Below the pieces are notes generated by a model, which saw only the letters and a list, made by a program, of their open reading frames with translations, was not told the origin of the DNA and ran no database searches. Below, piece by piece: positions 11,881 through 22,489 of a DNA stretch of 64,000 nt. Position 1 is the stretch's first letter. Every line of letters starts with the position of its first letter. A program made the position numbers and the translations under genes. Source of the DNA: Panopea generosa (lineage: Eukaryota; Mollusca; Bivalvia; Adapedonta; Hiatellidae); NCBI GenBank assembly GCA_029582155.1, contig CM055899.1, positions 74,456,886 to 74,520,885 on the forward strand, given 5' to 3'.

Positions 11881-12640
11881 ATCATGGAACACAACTCCTC
11901 CAGAATCAAACAACATATTTTTGTGATTATTGTATCAAAGGAAAGGGTTTGATTGTAAATTTGGGAGATTTATCTTTCTTTTTCAAATATAAAGAAATGA
12001 AGAATTTTTTCGTTAAATGTTTTTTTTTGTGATCATTTTTCTTTTTAACCCATTTTTAAAGTAAGAAATAAAAAAAACGACTTTAAATATTGATATAAAA
12101 CTTTCGCCACCGATAAAAAAACTTACTTTTTTCATCTTTCTACATAATATTTCTATTTTTAGTGTGTATTGTTTAAACGTATTAGTTAAATCAAGACTAC
12201 TGTACCGTTGTTTTTTGTTTTTTTTAAAAATTGTGATAATTTCAACCTATTTCGTTTTCAATCCGTAATAATTTAAATTAAGAAGAAAAATATTATATAA
12301 TTGATAATTGGAATTAGTCATCATTTTGAGCAGTTTTACTTTGGTGACACAATTATTTAACTCAGACAAGATTCGGAGAGTTATTAAAGAACTACTAAAA
12401 GTGCCGTGTACATTATATTGCTATTAGCCTGCCAGTCTCTGTAATTAAGTCACTGATTTTATGTATAATTTCTATACTTGATCATAATTTACTTTTAAAA
12501 TGAGATGTTGACTGCTTGTAACAGCTTTTGGCAGCTTTGGAGGTTTCTGGCAACGTGTTAGTCTGGGATCCTGTCCATCTTCATTTCATAATCGTATGTA
12601 CCCGAAATAAATTTTGGATGGTAATTCAGAACAAATATAT
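11881..12640. other. AT-rich intergenic stretch
   Basis: Homopolymer-rich AT sequence; nothing coding or structured recognised. Confidence 0.6.
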
Positions 12641-12654
12641 ATTTACAGTTTTGA

Positions 12655-12730
12655 TGCTTACAGACAGACTGGTGCAGTGATTATCATTGTCGATTTTGGA
12701 AGCAAGGACTGGTGTTCAATCCCACTCGGC
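12655..12730 (+). mobile_element. Possible degraded tRNA-like SINE head
   Basis: CTGGTGTTCAATCCCACTCG at about 12708 looks like a B box and T arm. The segment before it (CTGGTGCAGTGATTATCATT) could be a decayed A-box region. No body or tail was matched. Confidence 0.3.
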
Positions 12731-12894
12731 ATCAAACCTTTTTTATTTATTAGATTTTGTTTACACAATAGTAAATTATTTATGTTTTATGTAATGCCTT
12801 TTGCAAATTAACCGTTATGCTGTTCAAACAAAGAGTTTTGTCTCTTCTGTCCTTTCCCCGATCTCTTCTTTGACTCTGCTTGCCAAAGGCCAGT

Positions 12895-13060
12895 AGGGCT
12901 TATGTCATGGTAAGTTGTCCGTCGTCCGGCCGTTAGCCTTTTTCTTGTAGACGCGATAGTATCCCCTCATTTTTCAACGAATCTTAACCAAACTTGCACA
13001 GCATTTATATAACCACAAAATCTCGGACAAGTTCTTGAATAAGCCTGAGTGAACCACAAA
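12895..13060 (+). mobile_element. Dispersed repeat fragment
   Basis: GTCGTCCGGCCGTTAGCC followed by CCTCATTTTTCAACGAATCT and AACCAAACTTGCACAGCA has the form of a dispersed repeat often seen in bivalve DNA. This is recognised from general pattern knowledge, not from a second copy here. Confidence 0.35.
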
Positions 13061-13165
13061 TGTCTGATGCCACAGAGCTTACAAGCACATGTTTAAGGAA
13101 ACTTAAAAAAACCACCTTTTCTCTGATATTTCAAGCCATAGACCGCAGATATTTGACATGCAGCA

Positions 13166-13432
13166 TTGTTACTATGGGGGTATTCTGAAAAGGTTGTAGA
13201 AGTCGGGTTCACGGGGTCAAATTTGGGCATTTCACCTGAAGATATCTTATGTGTCCACTCTATTGAAGCCAAACACAACTTCATTGAACTTGATGAAGAG
13301 GAATACATACATATTCAAACAGCCCTTGTCAGGACGTTTGACATACAGAGACAAGAGATGTGGAGGGTGAGCTATATCTGCCTGCAGAAAGGACACAAGG
13401 GAAAGAAGCAGTACAAGGATTTTGCTTATTAG
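13166..13432 (+). CDS. Hypothetical ORF, 88 codons
   Basis: An open frame with balanced composition, including ISPEDILCVHSIEAKHNFIE and a basic end LQKGHKGKKQYKDFAY, stopping at TAG. No domain is recognised. It sits between repeat copies and may be a relic of the mobile element there. The start is uncertain. Confidence 0.2.
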   Translation: MLLWGYSEKVVEVGFTGSNLGISPEDILCVHSIEAKHNFIELDEEEYIHIQTALVRTFDIQRQEMWRVSYICLQKGHKGKKQYKDFAY

Positions 13433-13469
13433 GATGATGTGTAAATACTAATAGAGAAGACTATAGTAG

Positions 13470-13680
13470 ATGTTTTACTTAAGGGAACACTATTTGGTAC
13501 TTTCAGGGAACTATGTTTAAAACTTTTGGAGATCTAGGGAACAGTAGAAATACTTTTAGAAATCTGGAAAACATAGACAAAATACTTTTGGGGAACTTTG
13601 GCAAATACTTTTGGAGATCCGGGGAACAATAGGCATTACTTTAAGAGATCCAGGGAACAGGGACCGCCTGGGAGGGCCGC
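13470..13680. repeat. Degenerate short tandem repeat, second site
   Basis: About five degraded units with TACTTTTGGAGATCCGGGGA-like sequence, matching the motif at 11405-11560. It directly precedes the inverted copy at 13685. Confidence 0.6.
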
Positions 13681-13684
13681 ATTT

Positions 13685-14065
13685 TAACAGTTGTTTTTAA
13701 AAATAATATATCCACAAATTAATTTAAAATATGGATACGAATTTTTTAAAATATATTATTATCACAGTAGTTAATTGTAAAGAACATTAGTAAGTACGTT
13801 AGACAATATACAAGGTAAGTTTCTTTTTAAATATGCAAATGGCAATACATAATGATTGTAAACATCAAAGTTACTATCAGGCACACCTGCAGCCGGGAAT
13901 TTGCTGTGTCAGCCGGAACATTGTCGGGATTTGGTATCACCCGTGTATTTAGTACCCTGTACAAGGAACCAAACTTACACATTTATTCACTTTAATTGCC
14001 ACATCGTTTATATAACCTAACCATTGGATACTTTTTAAACGCAGCCAACTTGTTTGTTTTATTCA
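13685..14065 (-). mobile_element. Inverted copy of the 10460-10940 element
   Basis: Its reverse complement follows 10460-10940 through several blocks: GCAGCCAACTTGTTT, ACCATTGGATACTTTTTAAA, GGGATTTGGTATCA and AAACTTACCTTG. The two copies face each other across about 2.8 kb. Confidence 0.75.
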
Positions 14066-14282
14066 CCGTTTAGCGCAATGTGTTTCCTGCAGTTGATGAA
14101 ATTATCACAGCAATGAATATATAATTATGTACTTACGTGTATTGATAGAAGGTCAGGGTCCGAGATAATCAAACGTTGTGTTCCCTGTTCAACTCAATAT
14201 TTCATGCTCAACTCAAGATTTCATGCTCAACTCAAGATGCCATGGTCAGCTCAAGATTCCATGCGAAATTCGAGTCGAGATT

Positions 14283-14470
14283 CAAGCGGGGCGGAAGTCT
14301 AATGGATAGAGTGTTGGCCGCTCACGCCAGAGGTTGCGGGTTAAATCCCCTGCTCGACCCGATTCCTCTCGTAAAACAATACTCAGTACTGGTTCTACCC
14401 AGGAAGCGGACTCGAGAGAGGTTCATATAAACTCTGAGCTTTCATCGCAATCGAGCTAGAATAGTATACA
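14283..14470 (+). mobile_element. tRNA-derived SINE, family 3
   Basis: Head AAGTCTAATGGATAGAGTGT and B box GCGGGTTAAATCCCC, then a body with AGTACTGGTTCTACCCAGGA. The body motif matches the SINE at 11700 (AGTACTGGATATACCCAGGA), while the tRNA head is different. Confidence 0.7.
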
Positions 14471-15840
14471 CTAACTCGAGATTCCACGCTGGGTTCATTT
14501 CAAACCTTCCTCTACACAAAACCACAATCAACACGGCGAATACTGCGCCGTTATTGAACACTTACAAACGAGAGTGCAAGACTTATTCAGAAAGACACCG
14601 TCTGTCAGCTGTACATGTGCAAACTGGTTCCTCACATCGCATACATCACTTTTACATGAAAAATAAACTTATCCTTTTCGACAATTGAATTTAATTTTTC
14701 ATAAATTCTGATGTGAGATGATAAAGTATGTAATCATGGCTTTATTCGCTTATTTTACTGTGTTTATACGTTTACAAGTATAATCTTTCGAAAAGTGTAT
14801 TTCAAAGGGCACAGACTGGTCTAAAAATGGAATCACTTATAATTAACAAGACAAAGATTTATGCAAGGCAAGTTTGTTTTAAAGAATAACAATGAGTTTG
14901 CTGTGTATGTTTATTTTATGAATATGTACCAACAGAGAATGACCATTTAGTGTAAAATGTTATAAAGAGACAAAACAATCATTTTGAACAGGTAAGGCTT
15001 GATTTAGGTAAAATAAATAAGATATAGGAAAGCCAAAAATGTAAAATCAAAAGATAAACGAGTTCTATCGATATATCAGAGTAAACAATAGAATTAAGTT
15101 ACCACTTTAAGGATTGTGTTATGACATATTTTCTCAAACACGTTACAAGGCATTTCCGAAGCCAAATTTATTACAGAAATATTTATCGAACAGAGAGCTT
15201 TAACCCTAAAAATGGAATAAACAGGATAATGTTTAGGTACACCTAACGAATGTTCGAATTAATATAATACGCATAAAATAGGATCGACAACCCATGATAG
15301 ACAACGCGAAAATCATATAAAGATTTATTTCCCTTGGTACTCAAAAATGTTTACATTTACAACAATAACACTTTTACTTGAGAATTTAATTTTATATTAG
15401 TCATTATCTTAGACACAAATCAAACAGTTCAGTTTAGTTGCAGACATCACATGCTAGATCTACCAAACAGTATAACGTTGTTGTGATATATAAAGTTTTA
15501 AAAAAAAAACATATACGAGATCTAGTTTTTATAATTTCTGCAAATACAAAAATGAATATTAAATGCATTAAAAAAACAATTTGAATCAAATGTCTTTGAA
15601 AACAATACATCTGGTCAACACATTTCTGCTAATTAGAAGTTACAGGACACTCTCTTTATTATATAGTTAAATCCTTTCTCAGATTTAAAATAAAACAACA
15701 ACAAAAAACAACAACAAAAAAAACGCGATTTTTAACACATTTCATGCTATATAACTTATATGACATAACCACTTTTATTGAATGAATCTGAGTACAACCA
15801 CTGTATTTCCGCACTTTCTCACACAAAGTATTTGGATTAA
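14471..15840. other. AT-rich intergenic stretch
   Basis: No coding exon, RNA gene or tandem array recognised. Open frames are short and low in complexity. Confidence 0.6.
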
Positions 15841-15844
15841 GAGG

Positions 15845-17757
15845 ACCTCGAACTGAGGACCTTAGCGGTGAGAGGAACATGCAGGTGATGTTGAGACAAC
15901 ACATTAGATCACAGGGGCATGGTGGGAGGGGAACTCGAACTCAGGACGTCAGCAAAGAGAGGTATATGCAGATGATGTTGATACGACACATAAGATCACC
16001 GGGGCATGGGGATGGGGATTCGAACTGAGGACCTCAGCGGTGAAAGGTACATGCAGATGATGTTGAGACAACACATTAGATTACCGGGACATGGGGGAGG
16101 GGGGGGGGGGGGGGGGGGCTCGAACTCAGGACCTCAGCGGTGAAAGGTACATGCAAATGATGTTGAGACGACACATTAGATTACCGGAACATGGGGAAGG
16201 AGGACTCGAACTGAGGACCTCAGCGGTGAGAGGTACATGCAGGGGATGTTGAGATGAACCATTAGATCACCGGGGCATATGGGGAGAGGGACTCGAACTC
16301 AGGACCTCAGCGTTGAAAGGTACATGCAGATGATGTTGAGACGACACATTAGAGTACTGGGACATGGGGGAGGGGGACTCGAACTCAGGACCTCAGCGAT
16401 GAGAGGTACATGCAGGTGATGTTGAGACGAACCATTAGATCACCAGGGCATAGGAATAGGGGGAATCGAACTCAAGACCTCAGCGGTGAGAGGTATATGC
16501 AGGTGATGTTGAAACGACACATTAGATCACCGGGGCATGGGGCGAGGGGTACTCGAACTCAGGACCTCAGCGGTAAGGGAACATGCAAGTGATGTTGAGA
16601 CGACACATTAGATCACCAGGGCATGTGGGGAGGGGAAATCGAACTGAGGACCTCAGTGGTGAGAGGAACATGCAGGTGATGTTGAGATAACACATTAGAT
16701 CAACGGGGCATGTGGGGAGAGGGACTCGAACTCAGGATCTCTGCGGTGAGAGGTACATGCAGATGATGTTGAGACGACACATTTGATCACCGGGACATGG
16801 GGGAGAGGGACTCGAACTCAGGACCTCGGCGTGAGAGGGTCATGCAGATGATGTTGAGACGACACATTTGATCACCGGGACATTGGGGAGGGGGACTCGA
16901 ACTCAGGACATCAGCGGTGAGAGGTACATGCCGGTGATGTTGAGATGACACATTAGTTCACCGGGACATGAGGGGAGTGGAAATCGAACTGATGACCTCA
17001 GCGGTGAGAGGTACATACAGGTGATGTTGAGACGACACATTAGATTACCGGGACATGGGGGAGGGGGACCCGAACTCAGGACCTCAGCGGTGAGAGGTAC
17101 ATAAAGGTGATGTTGAGACGAACCATTAGATCACCGGGGCATGGGGGTTGGAGGGGCTCAAACTCAGGACCCCAGCGGTGAGAGGTGGTACATGTAGGTG
17201 AGGTTTAGACGACACATTAGATCACCAGGGCATGGGGAGGGGGACTCGAACTCAGGACCTCAGCGGTGAGAGGTACATGCAGGTGATGTTGAGACAACAC
17301 ATTAGATCAACGGGGCATGTGGGGAGAGGGATTCGAACTCAGGATCTCAGCGGTGAGAGGTACATGCAGATGATGTTGAGACGACACATTTGATCACCGG
17401 GACATGGGGGGGGTGGGGGACTCGAACTCAGGACCTCAGCGTTGAGAGGTACATGCCGGTGATGTTTAGACGACACATTAGATCACCGGGGTATGAGGGG
17501 AGGGGAACTCAAACTCAGGACCTCATCTGTGAAAGGTACATGCAGGTTATGTTGAGACGAACCATTAGATCATCGGGGCATTGGGGGAGGGGGACTCGAA
17601 CTCAGGACCTCAGCGGTGAGATGTACATGCAGGTGATGTTGAGATGACACATTAGATTACCGGGGCATAGGGGGAGTGGAAATCGAACTCAGGACCTCAG
17701 CGGTGAGAGGTACATGCATGTGATGTTGAGACAAACCATTAGATTATCCGTGCATGG
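15845..17757. repeat. About 86-bp satellite, about 22 copies, tRNA/SINE-derived
   Basis: Head-to-tail monomers of 83-88 bp contain AGGTACATGCAGATGATGTT, GACACATTAGATCACCGGGG, a G-rich run and CTCGAACTCAGGACCTCAGC. On minus each monomer reads TACCTCTCACCGCTGAGGTC then GAGTTCGAGTCCC, which matches the anticodon-to-T-arm half of the Leu/Ser-type SINE heads at 45358 and 48238. Each monomer therefore carries a B-box-like Pol III element. One monomer has a long G run near 16098-16118. Confidence 0.92.
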
Positions 17758-18000
17758 GGGACCCACGTGTAATTGTAAAGTTGAAGCATAATGCTGATGT
17801 AAAGATGTGAAATTAACATGTCAGTCCCGTGGAGCATCTAGGTGCCCTGTGCCTTCATGTTTCACACATAGCACCGTGACACTCCAAGAGATCAGGTCAT
17901 ACATATAGTTCATCAATATTTCTGTTACATAACATGTCGACCAGTAGATCAATATGTCAAGCGTAAATGTATATAAAATAATATGTTAACCAAATTTCAT
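17758..18000. other. Unannotated spacer
   Basis: No feature recognised between the satellite and the possible P450 fragment. Confidence 0.5.
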
Positions 18001-18153
18001 ATGTGATGGTATTCCACCAGAGGAAACGTCCTACACCGTTGTCATAAATCACCTTCTGAAAAATCCCAAAATATATCAGAAGATTTTACAAGAGTTGTTA
18101 GAAGACAACAAAGCTCGCCTATGGGATCAAACTCACCACCCATACAGAGATTG
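18001..18153 (+). pseudogene. Possible cytochrome P450 exon fragment
   Basis: The frame from about 18004 reads CDGIPPEETSYTVV, then HLLKNPKIYQKILQELLED, then DQTHHPYRD and a stop at 18151-18153. The pattern ET..T....LL.NP..Q....E followed by D...xPY resembles the P450 region from helix I to the start of helix K. The usual AG before ET is not clear, and the frame ends just where the ExxR helix should begin, so it would be a relic or partial exon. Resemblance by eye only. Confidence 0.35.
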
Positions 18154-18159
18154 AGATTT

Positions 18160-18800
18160 GAGGCTAAACGCAAAACTAAACTAAACGCAAAAGTTTAACC
18201 TGGGTGTCTACAGACGACACCGGCGATGCCGACGCCGGGGTCATCAATTAAATGAGATAAGAATCAACATCACGGAATTGAAAAATACGATGGATTGAAC
18301 TTAGATTTGAAAAAAAAATGGAAAAAAAAGAAAATCAGATGCTATCGGGGGGAATAACCAAAGTCCGTTACTCCTGCCTGCGGTATATCTTATTTAGGTC
18401 AAAAGACTAAATACATGTTTATAATAAACAACAGCTGTCAAATGATTTTTGTTTGTTTTTTATAATGTTGGATATAGCTGATACGTCAGTGATATAATAT
18501 ATTGACTAGATCTATTTTATAGGAAATGTGCCGTTTGTTTACATGTATTATCTTTATATATATATATATATATATATACGCTATACATGTAGATCATAGC
18601 GTCTTTGTTTCGTGAATTTTCACGAAGTATTAAGAAAGTACCGGCATAAAAGTTACCGGAAGCAAAGACACACACCGTTGGATCATATAGAACCAGTGAA
18701 TTTATATATATTTAATTTCATAAAGGGAGATAATTAAATTCACAACAACGGAATTTACGATTTTTGGGGATCTTTTTCAGATGCTCATTCACAATGCATG
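18160..18800. other. Intergenic stretch with dispersed repeat and AT microsatellite
   Basis: CGGCGATGCCGACGCCGGGG at about 18221 is the GC-rich core of a dispersed repeat also suggested at 24028 and 44882. A (TA)n run lies at about 18555-18580. Nothing coding seen. Confidence 0.5.
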
Positions 18801-18807
18801 ATATATA

Positions 18808-20307
18808 CTAGCAGAAAAAAGAAACTGTGCGTGGGTATAATATGCTATAACTTAGGAGACATATAAGAAATTGCAAAAAAAATTTTCAACAGGGTTTTAT
18901 CTGACCTTTATTTAACATCAGCTCAATTGATATGGTTATTGCATCAGCAGCGTCTTGGATAGAGATCAGTTTTCAGAGACGTTCTCTAAACAAAGTTCAT
19001 CTCATCAATACTGTGTATGTCAACCACTGGAATCGATGCATGCTTGGCAACGACGCCTCATTGATACGACAAGTGTGCTGAAAAATGCCTGGGGAAGACC
19101 ATTCCATATTCTCACAAGCGCACGCAACAGGTCAGGTAACGTCAACGGCTGATTTTGGAGGTGACGTAATCGACGCTGCATCTCATCCCACACGTGTTTT
19201 AAAGGCGACATGTCCGGTGACATTGCAGGCCAGGGCATCACATTCACATTGTTCTGGATCAAGAAGTCGGTGACGACCCGCGCGACGTGCGGGCGAGCGT
19301 TATCCTGTTGCACCGTGGCGTTACGTTGCTGCACAAATAGAAGAACGTGAGGCCGTATGATTTCATCACGGTATCTGATGCCTGTAAGTGTGCCGTCCAC
19401 AACCACAAGAGCTGTTCTGCCGCCACGGGATGAGATGCCACCCCACGCCATGACACTACCTCCGCCGAATGGACGTCGTTAAATCACACAACTGTCTTGG
19501 AAACGTTCACCAACACGACGGTACACTCTAGAACGACAGTCGCTGCTGTCGAGATGAAACCTGGACTCATCCGTGAAAATAACACGTGCCCAGTCCTGTT
19601 GCGTGAAGTGTATGTGTCGTCTACACCAGGCAAAACGTGCTACATGATGACATTGCTGGAGAACAGGACGTATGGCTGGACGTCGGGACGTATGCCTCGT
19701 TGAAGCAATCAATTACATACCGTTCGGGGACTAATTCTCCTAAGGCCAGGAATACTTCTAGCCGTCAAAGTAGCAGTTCTGAGTCGTTCACGGAGATGAA
19801 CGACCCGGATGTACGTATCCTGGCAATTAGACGTTACGCGTGGACATCCTGACCGAGGCCGGTCTCTGGTGGTCCCAAACTGTTGGTACCGTCTCCACAA
19901 GGCGTTTACAGTATTTCGGTGCACACCAAATTGTGGCAACGTCACTATGACGTACACCAGCTTCAATTATGCCTACAGCGCAGCATTTATCAGTTTAATT
20001 CAACCTTGACATGGCGTATCAAAGACGTTTTTCAAAATTATGCTGGTTTTGTGTCTAACAGGTATCAACACTATGCTTTTACACAGGTTTAGGCGACAAA
20101 CGTGCTTGCGATTGACTTCTGGCCGAAAAAAATGTGAAAACAAAGACGTTGGCCAGACAGACAAACTACCCGTGCAACTCATGCACTGACCAGTTTAAAT
20201 GACCGAGAGGAATACACAACTTACCTGTGTAAAGTTTCAAGCTTTAATTTATAAAATTGAGCGATACATGAACATTTTACACATGCACAGTTTCTTTTTT
20301 CCGCTAG
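18808..20307 (-). mobile_element. Tc1/mariner-family DNA transposon, complete ends, inactive
   Basis: Terminal inverted repeats CTAGCAGAAAAAAGAAACTG (18808) and, reading inward from 20307 on minus, CTAGCGGAAAAAAGAAACTG are flanked on both sides by TA, the usual target duplication. The length of 1.5 kb is typical of the family. It carries a broken transposase on minus. The intact ends mean it could in principle have been mobilised in trans. Confidence 0.92.
19020..20010 (-). pseudogene. Tc1-like transposase pseudogene (DDE, inactivated)
   Basis: Read 3' to 5' on plus. An N-terminal helix-turn-helix region (FGVHRNTVNALWRRYQQFG, then RPRSGCPRVT) lies in one frame at 19709-19966. The catalytic part follows in another frame: first Asp in VIFTDESRFHL (19479-19712), second Asp in VQQDNARPHVARV and the block MPWPAMSPDMSPLKHVWDEM (19020-19451). 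An in-frame TAA at 19479-19481 separates the last two segments, and a frameshift lies near 19710. The third catalytic position, Glu 35 residues after the second Asp in this family (DD34E), is Lys here. The enzyme is dead by several independent lesions. Confidence 0.9.
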
Positions 20308-20396
20308 TATATATATATGGAGATCATTATTTGTGAATAACCAATACATAAATGTACAGACCAGACTACGGCGAGCGCGCCTAGCTACAATGCAAA

Positions 20397-20399
<3 letters not shown>

Positions 20400-20432
<33 letters not shown>
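20400..20432. repeat. (TA)n microsatellite; second run at 20675-20703
   Basis: Two pure AT-dinucleotide runs inside the inverted-repeat-bracketed segment. The second directly follows the SINE fragment at 20564. Confidence 0.9.
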
Positions 20433-20438
<6 letters not shown>

Positions 20439-20563
20439 TTGTATGATAGAGTATATCTTATGATATCTACGAGACAGCCTTGTGTTTGTTGTCAGCTGCC
20501 AGTTTTGAGTGACTATACATGTACATATTCAAAGTTTTCCACAAATCAGCATCAACATAACTC

Positions 20564-20672
20564 CACAGCGGTGGTTTAGAGGTATAGTATCCACCTTGTA
20601 TGCGGAAGGTTCTGGGTCCGATCCATGACTGGGTCAAACCAGACTTAAAAAATGGTACTAGAAGCTTCCTCG
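20564..20672 (+). mobile_element. tRNA-derived SINE fragment, family 4
   Basis: Head CAGCGGTGGTTTAGAGGTAT, then TGTATGCGGAAGGTTCTGGG and a B box GGGTCCGATCC; body AAAAATGGTACTAGAAGCTT. The same order is seen at 55143 (+) and 56487 (-). Confidence 0.72.
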
Positions 20673-20707
<35 letters not shown>

Positions 20708-20840
20708 CGCACATCATAGTTTGTGAACGTTTTCACAATTTTATTAATTTTTTTGTGATTTTTCCACACTTCCATGTTTTTATCATCATAATCGTTTGGC
20801 ATCTTAACATTATCATCATTGATATTTTCATTTTCATCCA

Positions 20841-20870
20841 CTGAAGAAGGAATAATATATATTCCGAAAG
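20841..20870 (+). ncRNA. Hammerhead-ribozyme-like core (candidate)
   Basis: CTGAAGA fits the hammerhead consensus CUGANGA. It is followed by a short stem (GGAAT/ATTCC) and then GAAA, the second conserved strand. Hammerhead motifs are known in terminal repeats of Penelope-like elements, and this one is next to such an element. One extra A before the stem, and stems I and III that were not resolved, make catalysis doubtful. Confidence 0.35.
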
Positions 20871-20954
20871 CGCTCTTGTTTTTTTAAATAATTTTAAAGA
20901 ATTCAGTATTGTTTGGGTGTAATAATTTGGGTGTAGCTAGGCGCGCTCGCCAAC

Positions 20955-21281
20955 TTATGCAGAACCATCGCTTTTGTTTATACTTAATGGATAAAGGGTA
21001 TTGATTTGTCTAATCCAATAAGTTTCACGATCTTTGCGTTGCTTGTCAGTCCAATCTGGATCATGATCAATGCAGTGTAAAATTACATCGGCAAACGAAT
21101 GCCCGTCACCATTGAAATGTTCAGAGACGGTCGAGCGAATGAACCAATATATATATATAATTCTTTGCCTGAAGCGAGCACTTTTCCTCCGATTTTGCAC
21201 CACTCCATAGCATAAAGCAACGTTGATTTTCCACCGTGGAATACAAAGTATAAATTGGAGATGGCCTTTTTCAAAATACAT
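20955..21281 (-). pseudogene. Penelope-like element, GIY-YIG endonuclease C-terminal fragment
   Basis: The minus frame ends with STVSEHFNGDGHSFADVIL, then RKDRETYWIRQINTLYPLS and stops at 20955-20957. The pattern V.EHFN..GHS.AD and R..RE.YWI..L.TL.P.GIN-like is typical of the C-terminal half of the GIY-YIG endonuclease of Penelope-like retroelements, where the Glu in RETYWI is the likely metal-binding residue. The N-terminal GIY-YIG strand and the reverse transcriptase are missing, and a short TA run interrupts the sequence just upstream at about 21151. This is a 5'-truncated copy, as is usual for these elements. Confidence 0.8.
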
Positions 21282-21299
21282 AATTAAACTTGCAGACTG

Positions 21300-22000
21300 A
21301 CTTCTCTTACTTCTGTTTTTTAAGCTTACAATTTGGAGATTTAATTTTTTATTTTTAACGAGGCCTCACCTATATCGCCGATATTTTTTCGGTCATGGCA
21401 GTAAATATGTACATTTATATCTAACATAGTATGTTATGGATATTTTGTTCAATAATTTATATTGTATTTTGTCTCTGCAGTGCAAAGTTCTTCAATTTTG
21501 TTGATCAAATACTTAATCGCGACCCGCGATAAAGTCACTCATTGGTCGTTATTAGGTAATGCTAAAACATTGACGAATAAAACGGAAAATGCCGACCTGT
21601 GTAGTAACGAATTTCTTATAAATAAGATGGACGGAATTAGCCATTGTCTTTGAATGGGACCTTCCTCTTTGTTATTCAATACATTTTCCATCATTTACTG
21701 AGCAGAACGTTATAGGTGATGCATCTTTAAGTAAACAAGTGCATAATTGTTTTATCATCATAGAGACTGTTTTTTAATTATTACTATCAATACTTTCATT
21801 AAAAGATATGTATGTATCTAATAATCATTTAAGGATAAGACGCACTGTGATTCAAATTATATCTATTTCGGTTTATGAATATATCAAAAAGAGAAGTGAG
21901 TAATTTTGAGACGGCACCTTTGAACGTTCGCCCACGCGGGACTCTAAATATAATGAATAATGCTGAGATATATTTGCCAATAGTTAGATGTAACTTATAG
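21300..22000. other. AT-rich intergenic stretch
   Basis: No coding, RNA or repeat feature recognised. Confidence 0.55.
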
Positions 22001-22007
22001 ATTATTT

Positions 22008-22165
22008 CTAAGGTCGTGGGTTCGAGTCCCGCTCGCTCCAAAAACTTTATGTGAGACAGTTTGCTTGTGACGAAAGGACGGTGGGTCTTCCTCCAATAAT
22101 GAAACTGGATATGCCATATATGGCCTGAAATGTGTTGGCGTTAAACCACAAATGTTTCTTGTACT
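22008..22165 (+). mobile_element. Leu/Ser-type tRNA-derived SINE, 5'-truncated
   Basis: Begins within the T arm (GTCGTGGGTTCGAGTCCCGC) and continues CTCGCTCCAAAAACTTTATG, then CTGGATATGCCATATATGGC and CCTGAAATGTGTTG. It matches the 3' two-thirds of the full copy at 48238-48483. Confidence 0.82.
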
Positions 22166-22316
22166 TGCTCTTGTATACTGTCCGGCTACGTCTGACATAC
22201 ACTTTATTGCTTCATTTCTGCTTGACCATTGTTTGTCCAGGTTTCAGTATTTGGAGTACTTTGATTTAATTCTTTGTTGTACATGTAATTATTTTGCCTA
22301 CGGGTTAAAATAAGCT

Positions 22317-22323
22317 TATATAG
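22317..22323 (+). promoter_or_regulatory. TATA-box-like element
   Basis: TATATAG lies 49 bases before the candidate start codon at 22372, a spacing that would give a very short 5' UTR. Position and sequence fit a TATA box; there is no other evidence. Confidence 0.3.
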
Positions 22324-22371
22324 AACAACATACGGGTGACACAGGTGAGTGACTACAATTAACTTATTGTT

Positions 22372-22489
22372 ATGAACAAGCACGTGATTGCACTGACCAA
22401 TGGGAGAGGTTTGATATTCACTCAAATCGAAAACCCGTGGAAAGTGGAGTTAGAAAAAATCATTTTGGACAGGACACTCGGCCACACAG
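22372..22489 (+). CDS. Candidate first coding exon of the modular gene
   Basis: ATG 22372, with an in-frame TAA just upstream (22360-22362), opens 39 codons starting MNKHVIALTNGRGLIFTQIE and ending LDRTLGHT. A donor GTATTT follows after one extra base (G). The composition is protein-like. The exon ends in phase 1, which is what the first module exon (23883, beginning AT) needs: G plus AT would make Asp. No known family is recognised. It could also be an isolated chance frame; the phase match and upstream stop favour a real exon. Confidence 0.45.

Larger units (their letters stand above)
20370..20951. repeat. Perfect 20-bp inverted repeat pair bracketing 582 bp
   Basis: GGCGAGCGCGCCTAGCTACA at 20370-20389 is exactly reverse-complemented at 20932-20951. 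The right copy begins three bases beyond the stop codon of the Penelope-like endonuclease fragment. Penelope-like elements often carry inverted terminal pieces, so the pair probably marks that element's 3' structure. Confidence 0.85.

Noticed and set aside
21083..21274. Zinc-finger-like string (CKIGGKVLASGKELY) upstream of the endonuclease fragment
   Set aside because: Only part of a C2H2 pattern, in a different frame from the endonuclease and followed by a TA run; not enough to call.
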